Shown: positions 46,701-58,330 of the stretch, in pieces
Layout of the letters: the number at the start of each line of letters is the position of its first letter
Numbering within the stretch: position 1 is the stretch's first letter
Assembly (NCBI GenBank): GCA_935421135.1
Contig: OW285190.1
Location: 9,868,501-9,932,500, forward strand
Source: Bugulina stolonifera
Taxonomy: Eukaryota > Bryozoa > Gymnolaemata > Cheilostomatida > Bugulidae
Length of the DNA: 64,000 bases
Reading direction: 5' to 3'
Notes under the pieces: generated by a model
Database searches by the model: none
What the model saw: the letters and a program-made list of their open reading frames with translations, nothing else
What the model was told of the DNA's origin: nothing
Program-made: the position numbers and the translations under genes

Positions 46701-49572
46701 GATGGGTGAAGGGCCTGCTAAAATCATGTAGCAGTTTTCTGTGTTAAGTTTATACACTGTTGTTATGCTGTTACCAGGGGATACCGACAAGTACCACACT
46801 AAATTACCTAATAAAGTTTACAACAAACTACGTGTACATTCAATGGCGGAGTCTAAGAGAGCTGCTCGACTACATGAGAAAAAGGACCAATCAACAGCCA
46901 CGCAGGCTGTGGATCAGCGAACTAGGTTGGTCTTGTTTAAGATGCTGAACTCTGGGCTGCTGGAGGAAGTGCACGGAGTAATCAGTGTTGGTAAGATAAT
47001 TTCTTGTTATTGTCTATTATACACTCGTGTGGTGTGCCTGCAGTTTGGTGAAATATTATACGTGTTATCATTACTACTAACATTATTAGGTGTAGTTTTT
47101 TTGTCAGGATCTAAGGGCATCTCCAATTTCTTTATTTCTAGTGTAACTCAGTAGTATACAATCATATACTTTGTAGGTTTTAGCCTAGTACTGCTAAGCA
47201 ACGGATAAATTGCTTGTATTATAGTAAAATTTGCTCAAACCAAATTTGAACAGGTAGAGCGACTGCCAAACTCCCAAATGTTATTTCCAACAGCTGAAAT
47301 AAACAAGTGTACTTAGACTCTGAGTAAAATCTGATTTATTTGTGTTATTGGTAACTGGTATACTTATCACAACGTTTTAACTACGGAATAGCTTTTCAAA
47401 ATTATAAATATTGAGTTGGCTATACTGTGTGTTGTTAGACGTATTAGATGTGCAGTAGTTATCCTCTCTTACTCTTTCTCTGTAACTATTTACTGTATCA
47501 CACTTAGGCAAAGAGTCTGCTGTCTTGCATGCTAATGGTGGAGAGAAGGATGACCAACAGCATGGTAGGATACCACTACCTGGTGAAGTTGTGTTGAAGG
47601 TACGGGTCTATAATCTACTATCTCTATCGATAGTGTCTGTAGACACTGGTGATTAAGTAGAATCTTTATTGATAGTGTCCGTAGACTGGTTATTAAATAG
47701 AATTTGATCTACTTTGCAATTTTTATTGTATTACTCAAGTTTATGCGAAATGAATGTGTAAATTTACGTTACTGTAGTTCGTCATCCACTACAATTTCCA
47801 TGTATAATAAAATGATAGATAGAACATAGGGCTCTGTCAGATCGTACTAACATTTCTGCCAATTTTTTATAGTGTATTGGATTTTCTTTACCTGCTATGA
47901 TTCACAGTCTTTGTTACCTATTGATGGAAGTGTCACAAGGATAGATAAATCCAAATACTACTACACACGCCTCCTTAATATTCTTATCGTCTCATTTAAA
48001 ACACAAGTGATATCAGTTCTTTTGTAATATAATACATAATGTACATCTTTCTATCAGGTGTTCAAAACAACCTTAGCACAGTTTAAGAACAGGGAGAAGT
48101 ATGTTCGGGGAGACTTCAGGCTAGCCAATGAATTCTCCAAACAGAATCCCAGGAAGATCATGAGAATGTGGGCGGAGAAGGAGATGCTGAACTTGAAGCG
48201 TATGAAAAAATTTGGTATTCCTTGTCCGGAGGTTTGTGTCTGCATTCGCCTACTAATAATTTCTAATCTTATTGGTAATATATTTATTCCTGTAATATAA
48301 ATATTGGAGTTTTAATGGACTTATACCTGGACTATTGAATAGTCTAGTTACTCTGTATACACAATATGTATGTAAGCATGTATAAATCATGTACCATGTA
48401 GGTTGTCAAGTTGAAGAAACATGTACTAGTGATGCAGTTCATAGGAAAGAATCAGGTACCGGCTCCTAAACTAAAAGATGCAAAACTTAGCTCAGAGCAG
48501 CTCTGTAGCGCATATCAGCAAATCATTGATGGAGTTATGTCCATGTACAAGTAAGTTGATTGTTATTGTGGCCAATTAATGTTGGATTTCATAAATTGTA
48601 ACAATACATTCAATTGTTGTTTAGAGATTTATAATTCTCTATGTCAGGTATTATGGCACCAACAATGGAGCCAGTACAGTTGAGACAGGTTTGACCTCCT
48701 TCCTGTTACTCACTAATACCCTGGCAGTAGCTCTACAATACTGACAGCGACATTGGGTAGGGGGTGTGCTGTAGAAATGTATGGTCCCCCTCCCTACCTC
48801 TACTCTGACTACTGCACACTATTCTATATTTATACTATAGGAGGTGCTCCTTAGTACATGCTGACCTCAGCGAATACAACCTACTCTGGCACGAGGGCCA
48901 AGTCTACTTCATTGACGTCTCACAGTCAGTGGATCTCTCCCACCCATTTGCACATGAGTTCCTGCTCAGGGATTGTAAAAATATAGTCCACTTTTTCACC
49001 AAGCACAAAGTAGAAGATATTAAGGTACGTAACGCATACCACCCTCCCTAGCTCTATAGTCCATAGCATGTGAACCTTTGGATGTTCTTCTGCTACTAGT
49101 GTGAATGCCTGCAGGCCACTACTATCTCAGTCCAATGCTGTATCAAGCCAATATTTACTGTTTCAGGTTAATATTCTTTGTTAGGCCAACATTCCTGTTG
49201 TTTCAGTTCTTGGAGGTGAATTGCATACTGAACACTAAATGATGCGACTGTAACCTACATGTACATGTATGTTATTACTACTATTTGTAGATACCTAGTG
49301 AGTTTGAATTATTCAATGACATCACAGGAATGGATCTGACAACGGGAGTATCGGAGGAGGAATTCCTCCAACAGATACAGGAGTATGAGAAGGAACAGGC
49401 AGCGTATGAACTAGACAGTCAGCGTAAAGAGTTTGCCTTTGACCTCATGTTTTCCCAGCGAGATCAGCAACTGGACAGTGACCTATCAGAAAGTGAGGAG
49501 AGTGACCAGGAAGTAGAGGAGGGCGATGAAAAGTGGCCAGATGGTAATGAACAATGGACTCAAGAGACTTAA
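43760..49572 (+). CDS. RIOK3: RIO kinase 3
   Basis: Eleven exons, all phases joining to 561 aa (human 519): 43760-43855, 44048-44151, 44774-44927, 45351-45480, 45742-45849, 46778-46990, 47508-47599, 48058-48231, 48402-48550, 48841-49024, 49291-49572. RIOK3 is an atypical protein kinase of pre-40S maturation, also linked to innate signalling in vertebrates. The N-terminal family-specific part has LLLAQMLQMEFNKEADMIVK and VSYEKYRHVHP; the linker has TRLVLFKMLNSGLL. The kinase domain shows the P-loop-like STGKES counterpart SVGKESAVLHANG, the ATP-lysine region VVLKVFKTTLAQFKNREKY, MRMWAEKEMLNLKRM, IPCPEVVKLKKHVLVMQFIG, the catalytic loop LVHADLSEYNLLWH and the metal site FIDVSQSVD. The C-terminus is Gln/Glu-rich. 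The start is taken at MSENTK, because the in-frame extension from 43688 begins within the foldback. Introns carry a SINE and a MITE. Confidence 0.96.
44322..44614 (+). mobile_element. tRNA-derived SINE, copy 1
   Basis: The head resembles a tRNA: A-box-like TGGCTTAATGG and B-box GGTTCGAATCC. A conserved body follows (GGTGGTGTTAGCAAGGGCAT, ATTGCTCCTGTGC) and a T-rich tail. It is framed by 13-base direct repeats ATTGAGGCAAATT (44309-44321 and 44615-44627), the target duplication of LINE-driven retroposition. It lies in intron 2 of RIOK3. Confidence 0.92.
46109..46689. mobile_element. Tigger/pogo-like MITE, copy 3 (581 bp)
   Basis: The ends CAGTGGAACTTGGATAACTC and its inverse GAGTTATCCAAGTTCCACTG are flanked by TA on both sides. 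The interior repeats AACTCAG/AACTCGG words and has no transposase. In intron 5 of RIOK3. The ends resemble the pogo/Tigger type more than those of copies 1 and 2. Confidence 0.9.
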
Positions 49573-50488
49573 CTTGTTTCCTATGTATAACTTATTTTAG
49601 TCACAAATATCACTATTTATACTCTACAACATGGGCAGCAATAAAATCTTTTAGGCAGATTTTAATTCAGAAAGAAACTTAGTTTTGGATATGATCCACG
49701 TATCTCGTTATATTCCTTCACCAAAAGACAAAAATCGCCTCATATATTTAAAAATTGGATGTTGCTCGATGGTTACTGGTTAGGCAATAACCACATGCTC
49801 CACACTTCAACTGTGAGAATCATTAAATCATTCAACCACCCTTTATTCTGTTCACCGGGAGTGCCCCTTCTCTAGAGCTATCAGTGATCAGCTTACTTCA
49901 ACTTTCCTCTGCTGCCCTACTAGTACTAGCAGTAATTAACAGGTGCCTGCAGTCGTCTATAGCAAAACTGTAATATAACAAAATCATGTACAATAGAATA
50001 TACGATATTACAGTAGTGTTTAGAACTGGTTAGTAGTCTATACTCTATAATTTTGGTAGGGGGCCAAGCAGAAGACTGGGCCCCAAGCTTGGGGCCAGAT
50101 ATTAGTACAAAGACATATACATGTACAATGTATGTGTTCTCAATGTGTAAACATGCATAAAATGCAATCGAAGACAGAATGTAAGCATCAGATTTATACT
50201 TTTAAAATAAATATTTATTACAAGTAGATTTGATCTTCAACATAATCAATTATACAAGAGAAGTAGTTAGTGTGACAGGTGAAAATGGTCTTGTTTTGCA
50301 ATAAAGTATTGGCAAACCAAAGACTTGCCCTGGCTAAACAAACTTATCCGAATTTGTATGAAATGTTGAATTTTTACACAACACGTGGAGGGTCTGACGA
50401 AGTTAGCTAGGGGGCGATCAGGCCGTGGGCCTCCGTTGGGGCACCACTGCTCTATACTACATGTATAATCCAACTATTGTATACCAAC
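49573..50488. other. RIOK3 3' UTR and PGAP3 3' region
   Basis: AATAAA at 49640 lies 68 bases past the RIOK3 stop. The last PGAP3 exon should lie in the right part. A minus-strand stretch near 50225-50262 reads YVEDQIYL before a stop and resembles the human PGAP3 tail (LEDDSLYL), but I could not find a matching acceptor. Confidence 0.45.
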
Positions 50489-52812
50489 CTGTACCAGAGT
50501 AGTGTAAGAGGGGCAGTACCAGCGTGCCACAATGAATGGGCATCAAATGCCCAGGCTATGGGTGGAAAATCCAAAACTTCAAGTGCCAGACATAGAGCAA
50601 CTAATAGAATAGCTGTGTAACCTTTCCATACATACTTCTGTTCTTTTCTAACAGATAGACACCAGCAAACCCAACCCAGAGCATTAAGTACACCTGAAAT
50701 AGCAGATATTTGTATTTTTATTAATGTACCAGAATATGCCACAAGTAGGGATGATAACAAAAACAAAACAAAAAACTATTGAATTAAAATACCCACCAAT
50801 GATAACATTAACCTTGATGTGGTACCCGTAGTCAAAGTGTACGAATAGCATATTGTATATGTGATATACACACAGGGAAGCTGTGGTTACTGAAGCTGCA
50901 TATAAATATCTTCTTGGTCTATTGATTAGAATTCTGGCAAAGAGACTGAAGAGTTGGTAGGTAATCAGAGCTGTAGCACAGATGTAGTCCATATTCTGGA
51001 AGAGAATAATTTGTCACTTTACTACACTCTGCATTCACATGTCTTATTATTATTGATAGTATCTAGATCACTACTGATCTAACAGGTTTCTACCAACAAA
51101 CCCCTTCATCTACGCTGGATTTTCTAACAGATACGAGTCCCGCATATAGGGTTTAAAAATCCCATATGCGGGACTCGAGTCCCGCATATGGGATTTTTAA
51201 ACCCCTCCATCACATAATAAGAATAACAACCACTGAATGATTAACCCTATACTTCACAATCATCAGGAGTTGTCTTAACATTTCAATAAGATGGAGGAAT
51301 ATGATTCAAGGGCTGGGCACTATAAAGGCTCAGATACACAAGAGGCCATTTGTTCCTTTTTGACGTTACAGAGCCCTGTTGTAACTGGCTAATATCAGAT
51401 ACAACAGTTCCAATTGGAGAATTTGTTAAAAATAAACTATCATCATTCACTGAATGGGCTGGCACAACTGAGCAGGCTTGCCGAAGTTCACAGCTATTGC
51501 TTGCCATGTAATGCTGTGTCCCCGCCTGTTTCAATTCCTAGAGAAATCCATGGAAAACCTTGCAGGGAAGAACAACTTCACATTGCAATCAATGTCTTAG
51601 CAGCTCTTACAAGTGTATGTTATAAATACAAACAAGCATACATGTACATCATGTCAGTGATTTAGTTAGTCAATAACTAGTATTATATTCATCAACCAAC
51701 CTCTGTAAAATCAAAATCTCTCATATGGAATATAGTGGACCACGTCCAAGTGTTAACTGCTACCTACAAGCGGAAAAAGCATCATCATAATCTCTATCTG
51801 ATGGAAACATTGCAGCGTCTTACTGTATAGAATTGATGAAATAATATGCACAACATTCTCCATAAAGCAAGTTGTGATCTATCGCCTGACCAGTGTGTGA
51901 ATGTGTGTGGGTGTTCTTGGATATCATTGGTCAGATAAATCTTGTATACCAGTAACACAGGAAAAGTTAAAACTACATATTAGGTAAGCACAATCAGCGC
52001 TTACCTAATTTTCTTAGTTTACGTGCAACATATACAATACATACAATGATAATCGCATGTACACTTGATATTTATACCTTGATTAAAATCCTCAAACACA
52101 GGAGTATATACACTTACCGCACAGTATCCATGCCATATCCAGTACATGGGAGATATGGAAACCACCAGTTTTCTAAATTGAACTATAGAGAAGAGGTGAG
52201 CTGCACCATTGAGTATGGAGAAGAAGGCAGATGCTGGTTCTTGTATTCCATACAGCCTTACAAATGGCCACTGTAAACAAATATTCAATACTAACATTAA
52301 AGCTAATGGCCTAAATTGGCACAGTTAGATAAACTATTGTGCATACTGTCGTCATCTTGTATCTATAAAAACTGAAAAACTTCATGAGAATTGGAGTCCG
52401 GCACCGACAAGTAAGAAGACGTCATCTTCGAATACAGCAATCAGTAGCACCTGATCCAGGCCCATTGTGGCAACTACAGTCAATCACTGTCAGCCAATAG
52501 CGACAATGCCAGGAAGACAATTCTTGGAATTGATGTAGTTAGATAATGGCTCTGTTAAAGACAAGAGCTCTGGTAACGATTCTAAGCTTTGGTAATGACC
52601 TTAGAAGTAATTAAAAAAACCAATTATTAGTAATAAGCTAGATGTAGAGTAACGCTTACTACAAGTATTGTTCACATACCTTTCCATAGAACTGTGGTAT
52701 TTTCTGATTGTATTCAACAAACAAGTCCACCGTCTTCCACATGCAATTGTAGTCACACTCTGCCTTGCAGTCCCACACAAGCATGTTGAATTTTGGATTC
52801 AATAACATCCTT
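50489..52812 (-). CDS. PGAP3: post-GPI attachment to proteins factor 3 (Per1-like), incomplete model
   Basis: Five joined exons: 52812-52680, 52270-52118, 51763-51701, 50995-50797, 50693-50489. PGAP3 is a Golgi multi-pass hydrolase of the CREST superfamily that removes the unsaturated sn-2 acyl chain of GPI anchors during lipid remodelling. The Cys-rich lumenal part (LVWDCKAECDYNCMWKTVDL, PQFYGK) leads into WPFVRLYGIQEPASAFFSIL, then the conserved histidine/aspartate blocks NTWTWSTIFHMRDFDFTE, MDYICATALITYQLF, HFDYGY and LEVLDFPPIAWAFDAHSLWH. These match the human protein in order. The signal-peptide exon upstream and the last short exon were not identified with confidence. A perfect palindrome lies between exons 50995 and 51701. 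Confidence 0.93.
51149..51204. repeat. 56-bp perfect palindrome plus a partial third copy
   Basis: Arms of 28 bases (GGGTTTAAAAATCCCATATG continuing CGGGACTC) meet at GGGACTC|GAGTCCC with no spacer. Just upstream, GAGTCCCGCATATAGGG is a truncated further copy of the same word, so the site is one and a half palindromes. Confidence 0.95.
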
Positions 52813-53012
52813 CTAAAATGTTATAACTATTGATGCCTTCCGTTGTCGACCAATCAGTGTGAGTGTTAAAAGCTCTAGTCAGTTAGTAATAAATATCTAC
52901 TGCGCAGTGACAGCAGGAGTAAAATTATTTTCATTAACAAATAATTCACGAGTGTTAATCAAAACATGTGACCTTGTATTCGCTTGAATATGTTAATCAT
53001 GTGCTTAAAACC

Positions 53013-53200
53013 TTACTGAGGAGAATCTCTTTCCTTGGAACAGACTGTTTGATGACATTTTCTAAGACAGTCTTGGTGAGCATTGGATCTGTCACCAACT
53101 GAACACTCGCACAAGATTACTAGGTTTGTAAGGCTCATTAAAAGCCAAAAGAACTTTGAATACGCTTCCATCCTGGTCATTTCCGCCTGGATATATGCAA
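53013..53200 (-). pseudogene. possible decayed exon
   Basis: One minus frame reads NDQDGSVFKVLLAFNEPYKP SNLVRVFS, and a second, shifted frame continues VQLVTDPMLTKTVLENVIKQ SVPRKEILL before a donor-like AG|TAAGG. Two protein-like halves in different frames suggest a frameshifted fragment. I do not recognise the family. Confidence 0.2.
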
Positions 53201-54259
53201 AAGATCAATTGAGAAGCAAGCCTGTAGATCAAATGTAAGAGAAAGCTACTGTATGATCAGTAGTAATGTATGTATCTCCGGATAGCAGTATCAAAGTTTC
53301 TGGTAGTATGGTATCTACCATAGAGGTAACACCCCATGGGGAGATAACTCTATGGTATCTATGGTGGGTTTTTCTTCTTGAAATCCAGTGAGGTCTTCGA
53401 CGATTCACTCAGTCGTTCACTAAATACTTTGTAAGCCATCTATTCTTTGAAGATACTAAGGCTAATAATCCAGTCTAAGTGGCTAAATTTCCGCTTTTCC
53501 TTAATGGAAATTCCATGGATTGAGAGTTGCTAAAGCTATATCTAAACAATACAGTAAATTCAACATTTAATGGCAAATGGACAAAGCATTGTTGTTTCAT
53601 AGCATTAGTTACTAAAGAAGTGTATTTAGGACATTCTATCTGATGTAAGTGTGATTCCCCGTGGCCCTGTGGGATTTGGGAAGCAAATGATGTAGTTGTT
53701 GGTTATAATGCATTAAATAAATAAGTAAAATTATTGAAGTAGTTATTATTGTAATTTTATAATTATTTGTTGTATTATTTATTATTAATAGATTACTACA
53801 TTATATTACTATTATTTTTTATGAATATTATAATAGGTTATTAAAAAAATGAAATCTGATAAATGAAGATGATTGTACATGAATAAAAATAATAAATTAC
53901 TATAAAGATTGATAAAGTAACAATACAATGGTCGCATACACGGTGTATGTCATTTAACATTGAGGAGCTCAATGTTGCTCGCTGTGGCTTGTCTACTTCT
54001 CCTCCAAGGTGGGTGTTATGTTATTAAATCCTTCCATAATTCTAAAACTGAGTTGAGCCAAAAAATTTAGACATTAATGTTCGACAAATCAACTAATATG
54101 CTTCAATTAGTCAGTTTTATCTATGTGCAAATAATCTTATGTTGGCCGGGTAGAGCAAATCGTGGGAAATGTTAAAGTCCGTGTTCTCTTGCCTCTCAAT
54201 AAAAGAGGTGTGGCTTAGTGCTAAATTGACCACAGCACAGGACATGAGGTGATTAGGTA
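53201..54259. other. non-coding stretch
   Basis: Contains an imperfect hairpin at 53311-53365 (TACCATAGAGGTAACACCCC facing GGGGAGATAACTCTATGGTA) and an AT-rich segment 53700-53930. No gene supported. Confidence 0.4.
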
Positions 54260-54510
54260 GATGACAGTGGGTGACACTAGGTAGAGTGAGGGGTTACTAG
54301 GTAGAATGAGGTGTTGCTAGGCAGTGTGAAGGGTTACTAGGTAGAATGAGGTGTTGCTAGGTAGAGTGAGGTGTTACTAGGTAGTGTGAGGGATTACTAG
54401 GTAGAATGAGGTGTTACTAGGCAGTGTGAAGGGTTACTAGGTAGAGTGAGGTGTTACTAGGTAGAATGAGGTGTTGCTAGGTAGAGTGAAGAGTTACTAG
54501 GTAATGTGTG
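54260..54510. repeat. 20-bp minisatellite, about 12 copies
   Basis: Units of the form TTACTAGGTAGAATGAGGTG, with variants GTAGAGTGAG, GCAGTGTGAAG and GTTGCTAGG, run head to tail. Variant units alternate in a higher-order pattern (GAATGAGGTG followed by GCAGTGTGAAGGG recurs). Confidence 0.93.
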
Positions 54511-55034
54511 GGTCGGGACTGGTTTTTACCCAATTCACCCTTTAATGGCACACTATGATTCTTATAACAGTTTATATAATGTATTAGGTTACAGCTCAAT
54601 CTCATCTGACTTCACCATATTGCAGAAGTGTTTATATACAAAGAATATATCTAATAGCTTACTAGCTATAAGCTATTCTAGCCAAAAGCTATTAGCTACT
54701 AGCTGCTAGCTTTACACATAATATGATAGGAGGTGATGACTCCAAAAAACATAATAGTAATTATTGTCATATTATAATGTCTCAACAATAATGTAGGGGC
54801 GTGACTTGTGGTACAGTATGTTGTTCTGTGGTTATAGTCCGTTTTAACTTCTGCTGTACTGGTCTACTGGTAGTTGAAGAGCATTGCTTCTTGACAGTAA
54901 TTCGTTGGGTGTTTCGTTCATGTAGAAGTTGCTTCCACTTTGCTTTGGAGTTGGCTGTTCTGGAGTGTTATTTTGGAGTTATTCTCTCCTGTAAGATAAT
55001 GTTTATGAAGCTATGTTTGTCATTCTTTACATGT

Positions 55035-55200
55035 CTACTCTGTTGCCAGCAGTATATCATTACATTCATGTTCCTCAGTTCATTCGGAATGCAAGCTATA
55101 ATTGTAGTAATAGGTCACCAAATTGGATTGGAAGCATAGTGAATTATTTTTATACTACCCACAATCATGGCAGGTTGTTAGTTTGTCTACTGCATGTATA
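55035..55200. repeat. dispersed repeat, copy 1 of a 55/59 kb pair
   Basis: GTATATCATTACATTCATGT, GGTCACCAAATTGG, AGTGAATTATTTTTATACTA and CCCACAATCATG correspond in order to GCGTATCATTACAGACATGT, AGTCACCGAACTGG, AGTGAATTATTTATTTTACT and CACAATCATA at 59090-59220. Confidence 0.6.
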
Positions 55201-55665
55201 ACATGGCTATCCTGTGAAAAATAAAACAAATTGGTACAAAATTAACCTATTATATATTTACTATAGGAGAGCAAATGAGGTGAGTACACTGCACCTGCAA
55301 TTTCAGACTAGTGCCTATTATAGGCTCAAGTCAGGAGGTGTGTTCCCTCACTTCTAACACTGTTGAACTTGATAGGTAAGCCAGTATTTAAATGCAAATG
55401 GTGATGATACTTTGATTTGAACATATGTGTGTCTATATTTTTGTAACATATCCTATATTATTAGTATCACTTTGCATTTCAAATTAAAAACAAAAAGCAC
55501 AGGTTTTGTTTTTTATTGGATTTATTTCTAAGTGAAAGTATTATATCATTGCTTGCATCTAGTCTAAGGGGTTCTACTTCTGTTCTATGGAGTTGATTAA
55601 TGTATATTAATTTTCAACTTCTGTTGTGCTTTTCTTTTGTGCTAAGAATATGTCCATAATCTCCT

Positions 55666-57543
55666 CTAATTACAATTCAACAGCTCACTGAGTGATGAGC
55701 ATCCACGGCTAGACAAATCAATACACCTACAAGTGCTTCCATCACACCATCCATCTACATGTATTTCATCATTTGTCAAAGCTAGACAAAGTTGCTGGCA
55801 TCTATCTTGACTTACTGGGCAACCAGCATTGCTAGTTGAGAGTGTTATCCATCCATTTGCAGGGAGGATGACAACTAAAATAATAATGATGTTAAACAGC
55901 AAATAGCTCCTATTAATTTTATTTACAAACATAGATGCATTTGTGCAAAGTACATGCTGTCAGGGCTGTAACAACCAGGGTGGCAAGGTGGGCATTTGCC
56001 ACCCCAGAAATCTGTCCAAAGAATTTGTTTGATGATGTTGATTCTCAAAGTTGAACTTTGTACACATTGATCACAAATTTATGGTTAGCGTTATAGTCTG
56101 AAAGACAGTATTAGCAGCCTGTCAGTGTGATTCTATCTATTTGACTGGAATTTGATACAGACCATTTTAAGATATTTTTAGTATCAGTCTGGGCAGCCCG
56201 ATACTCCGGCTTGGGCATTTTGCCCCCTCAGCCAAGAAAGAATAGTTGTTACAGCCCTGCATGATGTATTTAGAATGAAAAGGATAAGAGAGCTGACTAC
56301 ATGTGCAGTAGGTTTAGCATCTGTGCCAGTGAACAAGGAAATATTTGGAAATGAATCAAAACACACAGACAAAGATAATTATAGTAGTAGCAACAAACAG
56401 TATGCTAGTACATTATGTTTTTGACTGATAATTGTTATAGTCCTGCTTTATGTAAAGCCAATATAATTTGGTGCTAGTAATTTTAATAGAACCAAAAGAC
56501 AGGAAGATTGACGTGTGATATAAAATGGTAAAGGGACATTTCCGAAACTGGACGTTAATATAACGAAAAAAAGCTACAACTAATGTAAAGTTGCAGTATA
56601 TAATATTATATCTTATTATAGTTCAGTTTTAACTTGTAGAGCTGCATTACATATATTATATCTTATCATAGTTTAGTTTTAACTTCTGGTTATGTTTTTG
56701 CTCTAATTAACACATCATTTGTTCATAGTATCACAACATTTCATATTAATGTGTTCTTTACCAATGTCATTGGTTTGTCTGGCTGTTTGCATGGCATCAT
56801 TGTTTCATCATAATTGCTGTAATGCTTTTATGTGGTTATATTGATGAGTCAGTTGAGTCTTGAGTGTTGTTCTGTCAACATGTTAGTAGTGTAATACAGC
56901 AACTAGTAAACCTATAAACTCTTTTAAATTAATCTACAACTAAAATACATGTAGGCCTATACACATGTAGCGACTTATATTTAGTGTAGAGCACTAATTA
57001 CATGTCTTTACTGTCTATATCTTACATTTACACTTTTGTGTAAAATTAGAATACATGTACATAATTATATAAAATATTATCGTATGATTAACGCTAATTA
57101 TGGAGGTCATCCCAAGAAAAATATTACAATATGTAGCGTGTATCAAATGAATGATCAGGTTTTGTTTTCCATCCCTAATTTCATTACATACATGTACCAC
57201 TTTGCTTATATTTATATTGCAAGTCAGGAAAGTTATTTAAAACCTCCTAACACCCTAAAAAATAAGTGCAGACGTACAAATAGAATGTTGTAAAGTAACA
57301 TGCTGATTGATACCTGTTAGATATTAATATAGGGCAAGTGCGGACATACTGCTAACTGCCTGTTACAGCGCACAGCGGTTCATCATTATCACCTACTTTT
57401 TAACCTTACGTTAAATATTTTGTTTTTCTTTCATACTTTTAATTGGTCCACTATTTGTTTTATTTTTTGGTATTAAATTAATAAAATATATAGAAATAAA
57501 ACAACTTACACAGAGCAATGAAGAAGAGTAGAGACAGCCTCAT
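55666..57543 (-). CDS. secreted cysteine-rich peptide, CS-alpha-beta defensin-like
   Basis: Exon 1 (57543-57510) encodes the start of a signal peptide, MRLSLLFFIAL. After a 1.6-kb intron, exon 2 (55874-55666) continues FVILPANGWITL in matching phase, giving 80 aa. The mature part has eight cysteines. Six follow the defensin spacing C-x6-C-x3-C-x13-C-x4-C-x-C, with the gamma-core-like GWCDGSTCRC; two more cysteines lie in the C-terminal tail (GCSSLSELLNC). CS-alpha-beta peptides are usually antimicrobial or channel-acting and secreted; which applies here cannot be told. A hAT-type MITE lies in the intron 86 bases upstream of exon 2. Alternatives: another disulphide-rich fold, or a start within the open frame reaching 55932, which would also give a hydrophobic leader. 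Confidence 0.7.
55961..56259. mobile_element. 299-bp hAT-type MITE
   Basis: The left end CAGGGCTGTAACAACCA and the reverse complement of the right end CAGGGCTGTAACAACTA differ at one base. The flanks CATGCTGT and CATGATGT (8 bases, one mismatch) fit a hAT target duplication. No transposase. In the intron of the defensin-like gene. Confidence 0.88.
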
Positions 57544-57899
57544 ATTTACTGATCTGTTGGAATTATTGCCACTGCAGCGCATCAAGTCTAAACTCTAAGT
57601 GATATTGACAGCATATAATAGCCTATGGTATATACGAGTACGTCTAAACTATAAGCAGTCCTGGGCTAGTATAAACTGTATAATTTGAGATGCAGTTGCA
57701 GAGTTCTAAACTAAGTATTTAGCAAATTAAACTGTATTTTCCTTGCCACATTATACCTGGAGCATTCCAGCTGTGGAGTTTATAAGTTAAAAATCTGCTT
57801 ACTATAACAGAACTAAAACTGATAGCTTATTGGGTTATACTTATACACCTATGATGATGTATGCACTGTGTTATATTGTAATGGTTTTCTGCTGTTTGT
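57544..57899. other. 5' flank of the defensin-like gene
   Basis: No gene seen; presumably its promoter and upstream DNA. Confidence 0.4.
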
Positions 57900-58330
57900 G
57901 TATGTCGACGACCCACTTGCAGAAGGTGAAGAGCCTATGAATGATGCTAGGCCTTCATCATTACATTAAAGGTCGACAGGTACTTGTAGTCCAAAGACCA
58001 ACCAAGACTACCCATGTGATCCCGAGTTAACGCTATCTTGCTATACTGAGAAAGGGTATGTTCAGTCCTAGTAGGAAGTCTGAGCATCAAGGTCAGGACC
58101 TTGTCAGCTAGAACGACCTATACTATACTACTTATACCGAGAGAGGATTCGGTATAAGTAGTATAGAAGTGTCTTCTATTGAGATCCAAGCATCAACTGA
58201 GACAATGATAGTAAAAACCATGCACTTTACATAGTATTGAAACTTCCGGTAAAAAGGCCGGTGTAGTGTCGTCCAGAAACTTCACAAAAAGATGGCGCCG
58301 GAATCCCAAAATAAGTTGGGCATCACAAAA
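57900..58330. repeat. dispersed repeat, copy A of a 58/62 kb pair
   Basis: Ordered matches with 61860-62270: GAAGAGCCTA, CTTCATCATTACATTA, AGTACTTGT-like words, TCCAAGCATCAACTGA (against TCCAAGCAACAACTGA), and CTTCCGGTAAAAAGGCCGG followed by GTCCAGAAAC (against GTTCCGGTAAAAGAAACG and GCCCGGAAAT). Copy A also carries a perfect 18-base hairpin at 58123-58166 (CTATACTACTTATACCGA). Confidence 0.65.

Noticed and set aside
54801..55139. 112-codon Cys/Phe-rich frame
   Set aside because: Cysteine and phenylalanine come from TG/TT-rich DNA, no spacing pattern or signal peptide is convincing, and part lies in a dispersed repeat.
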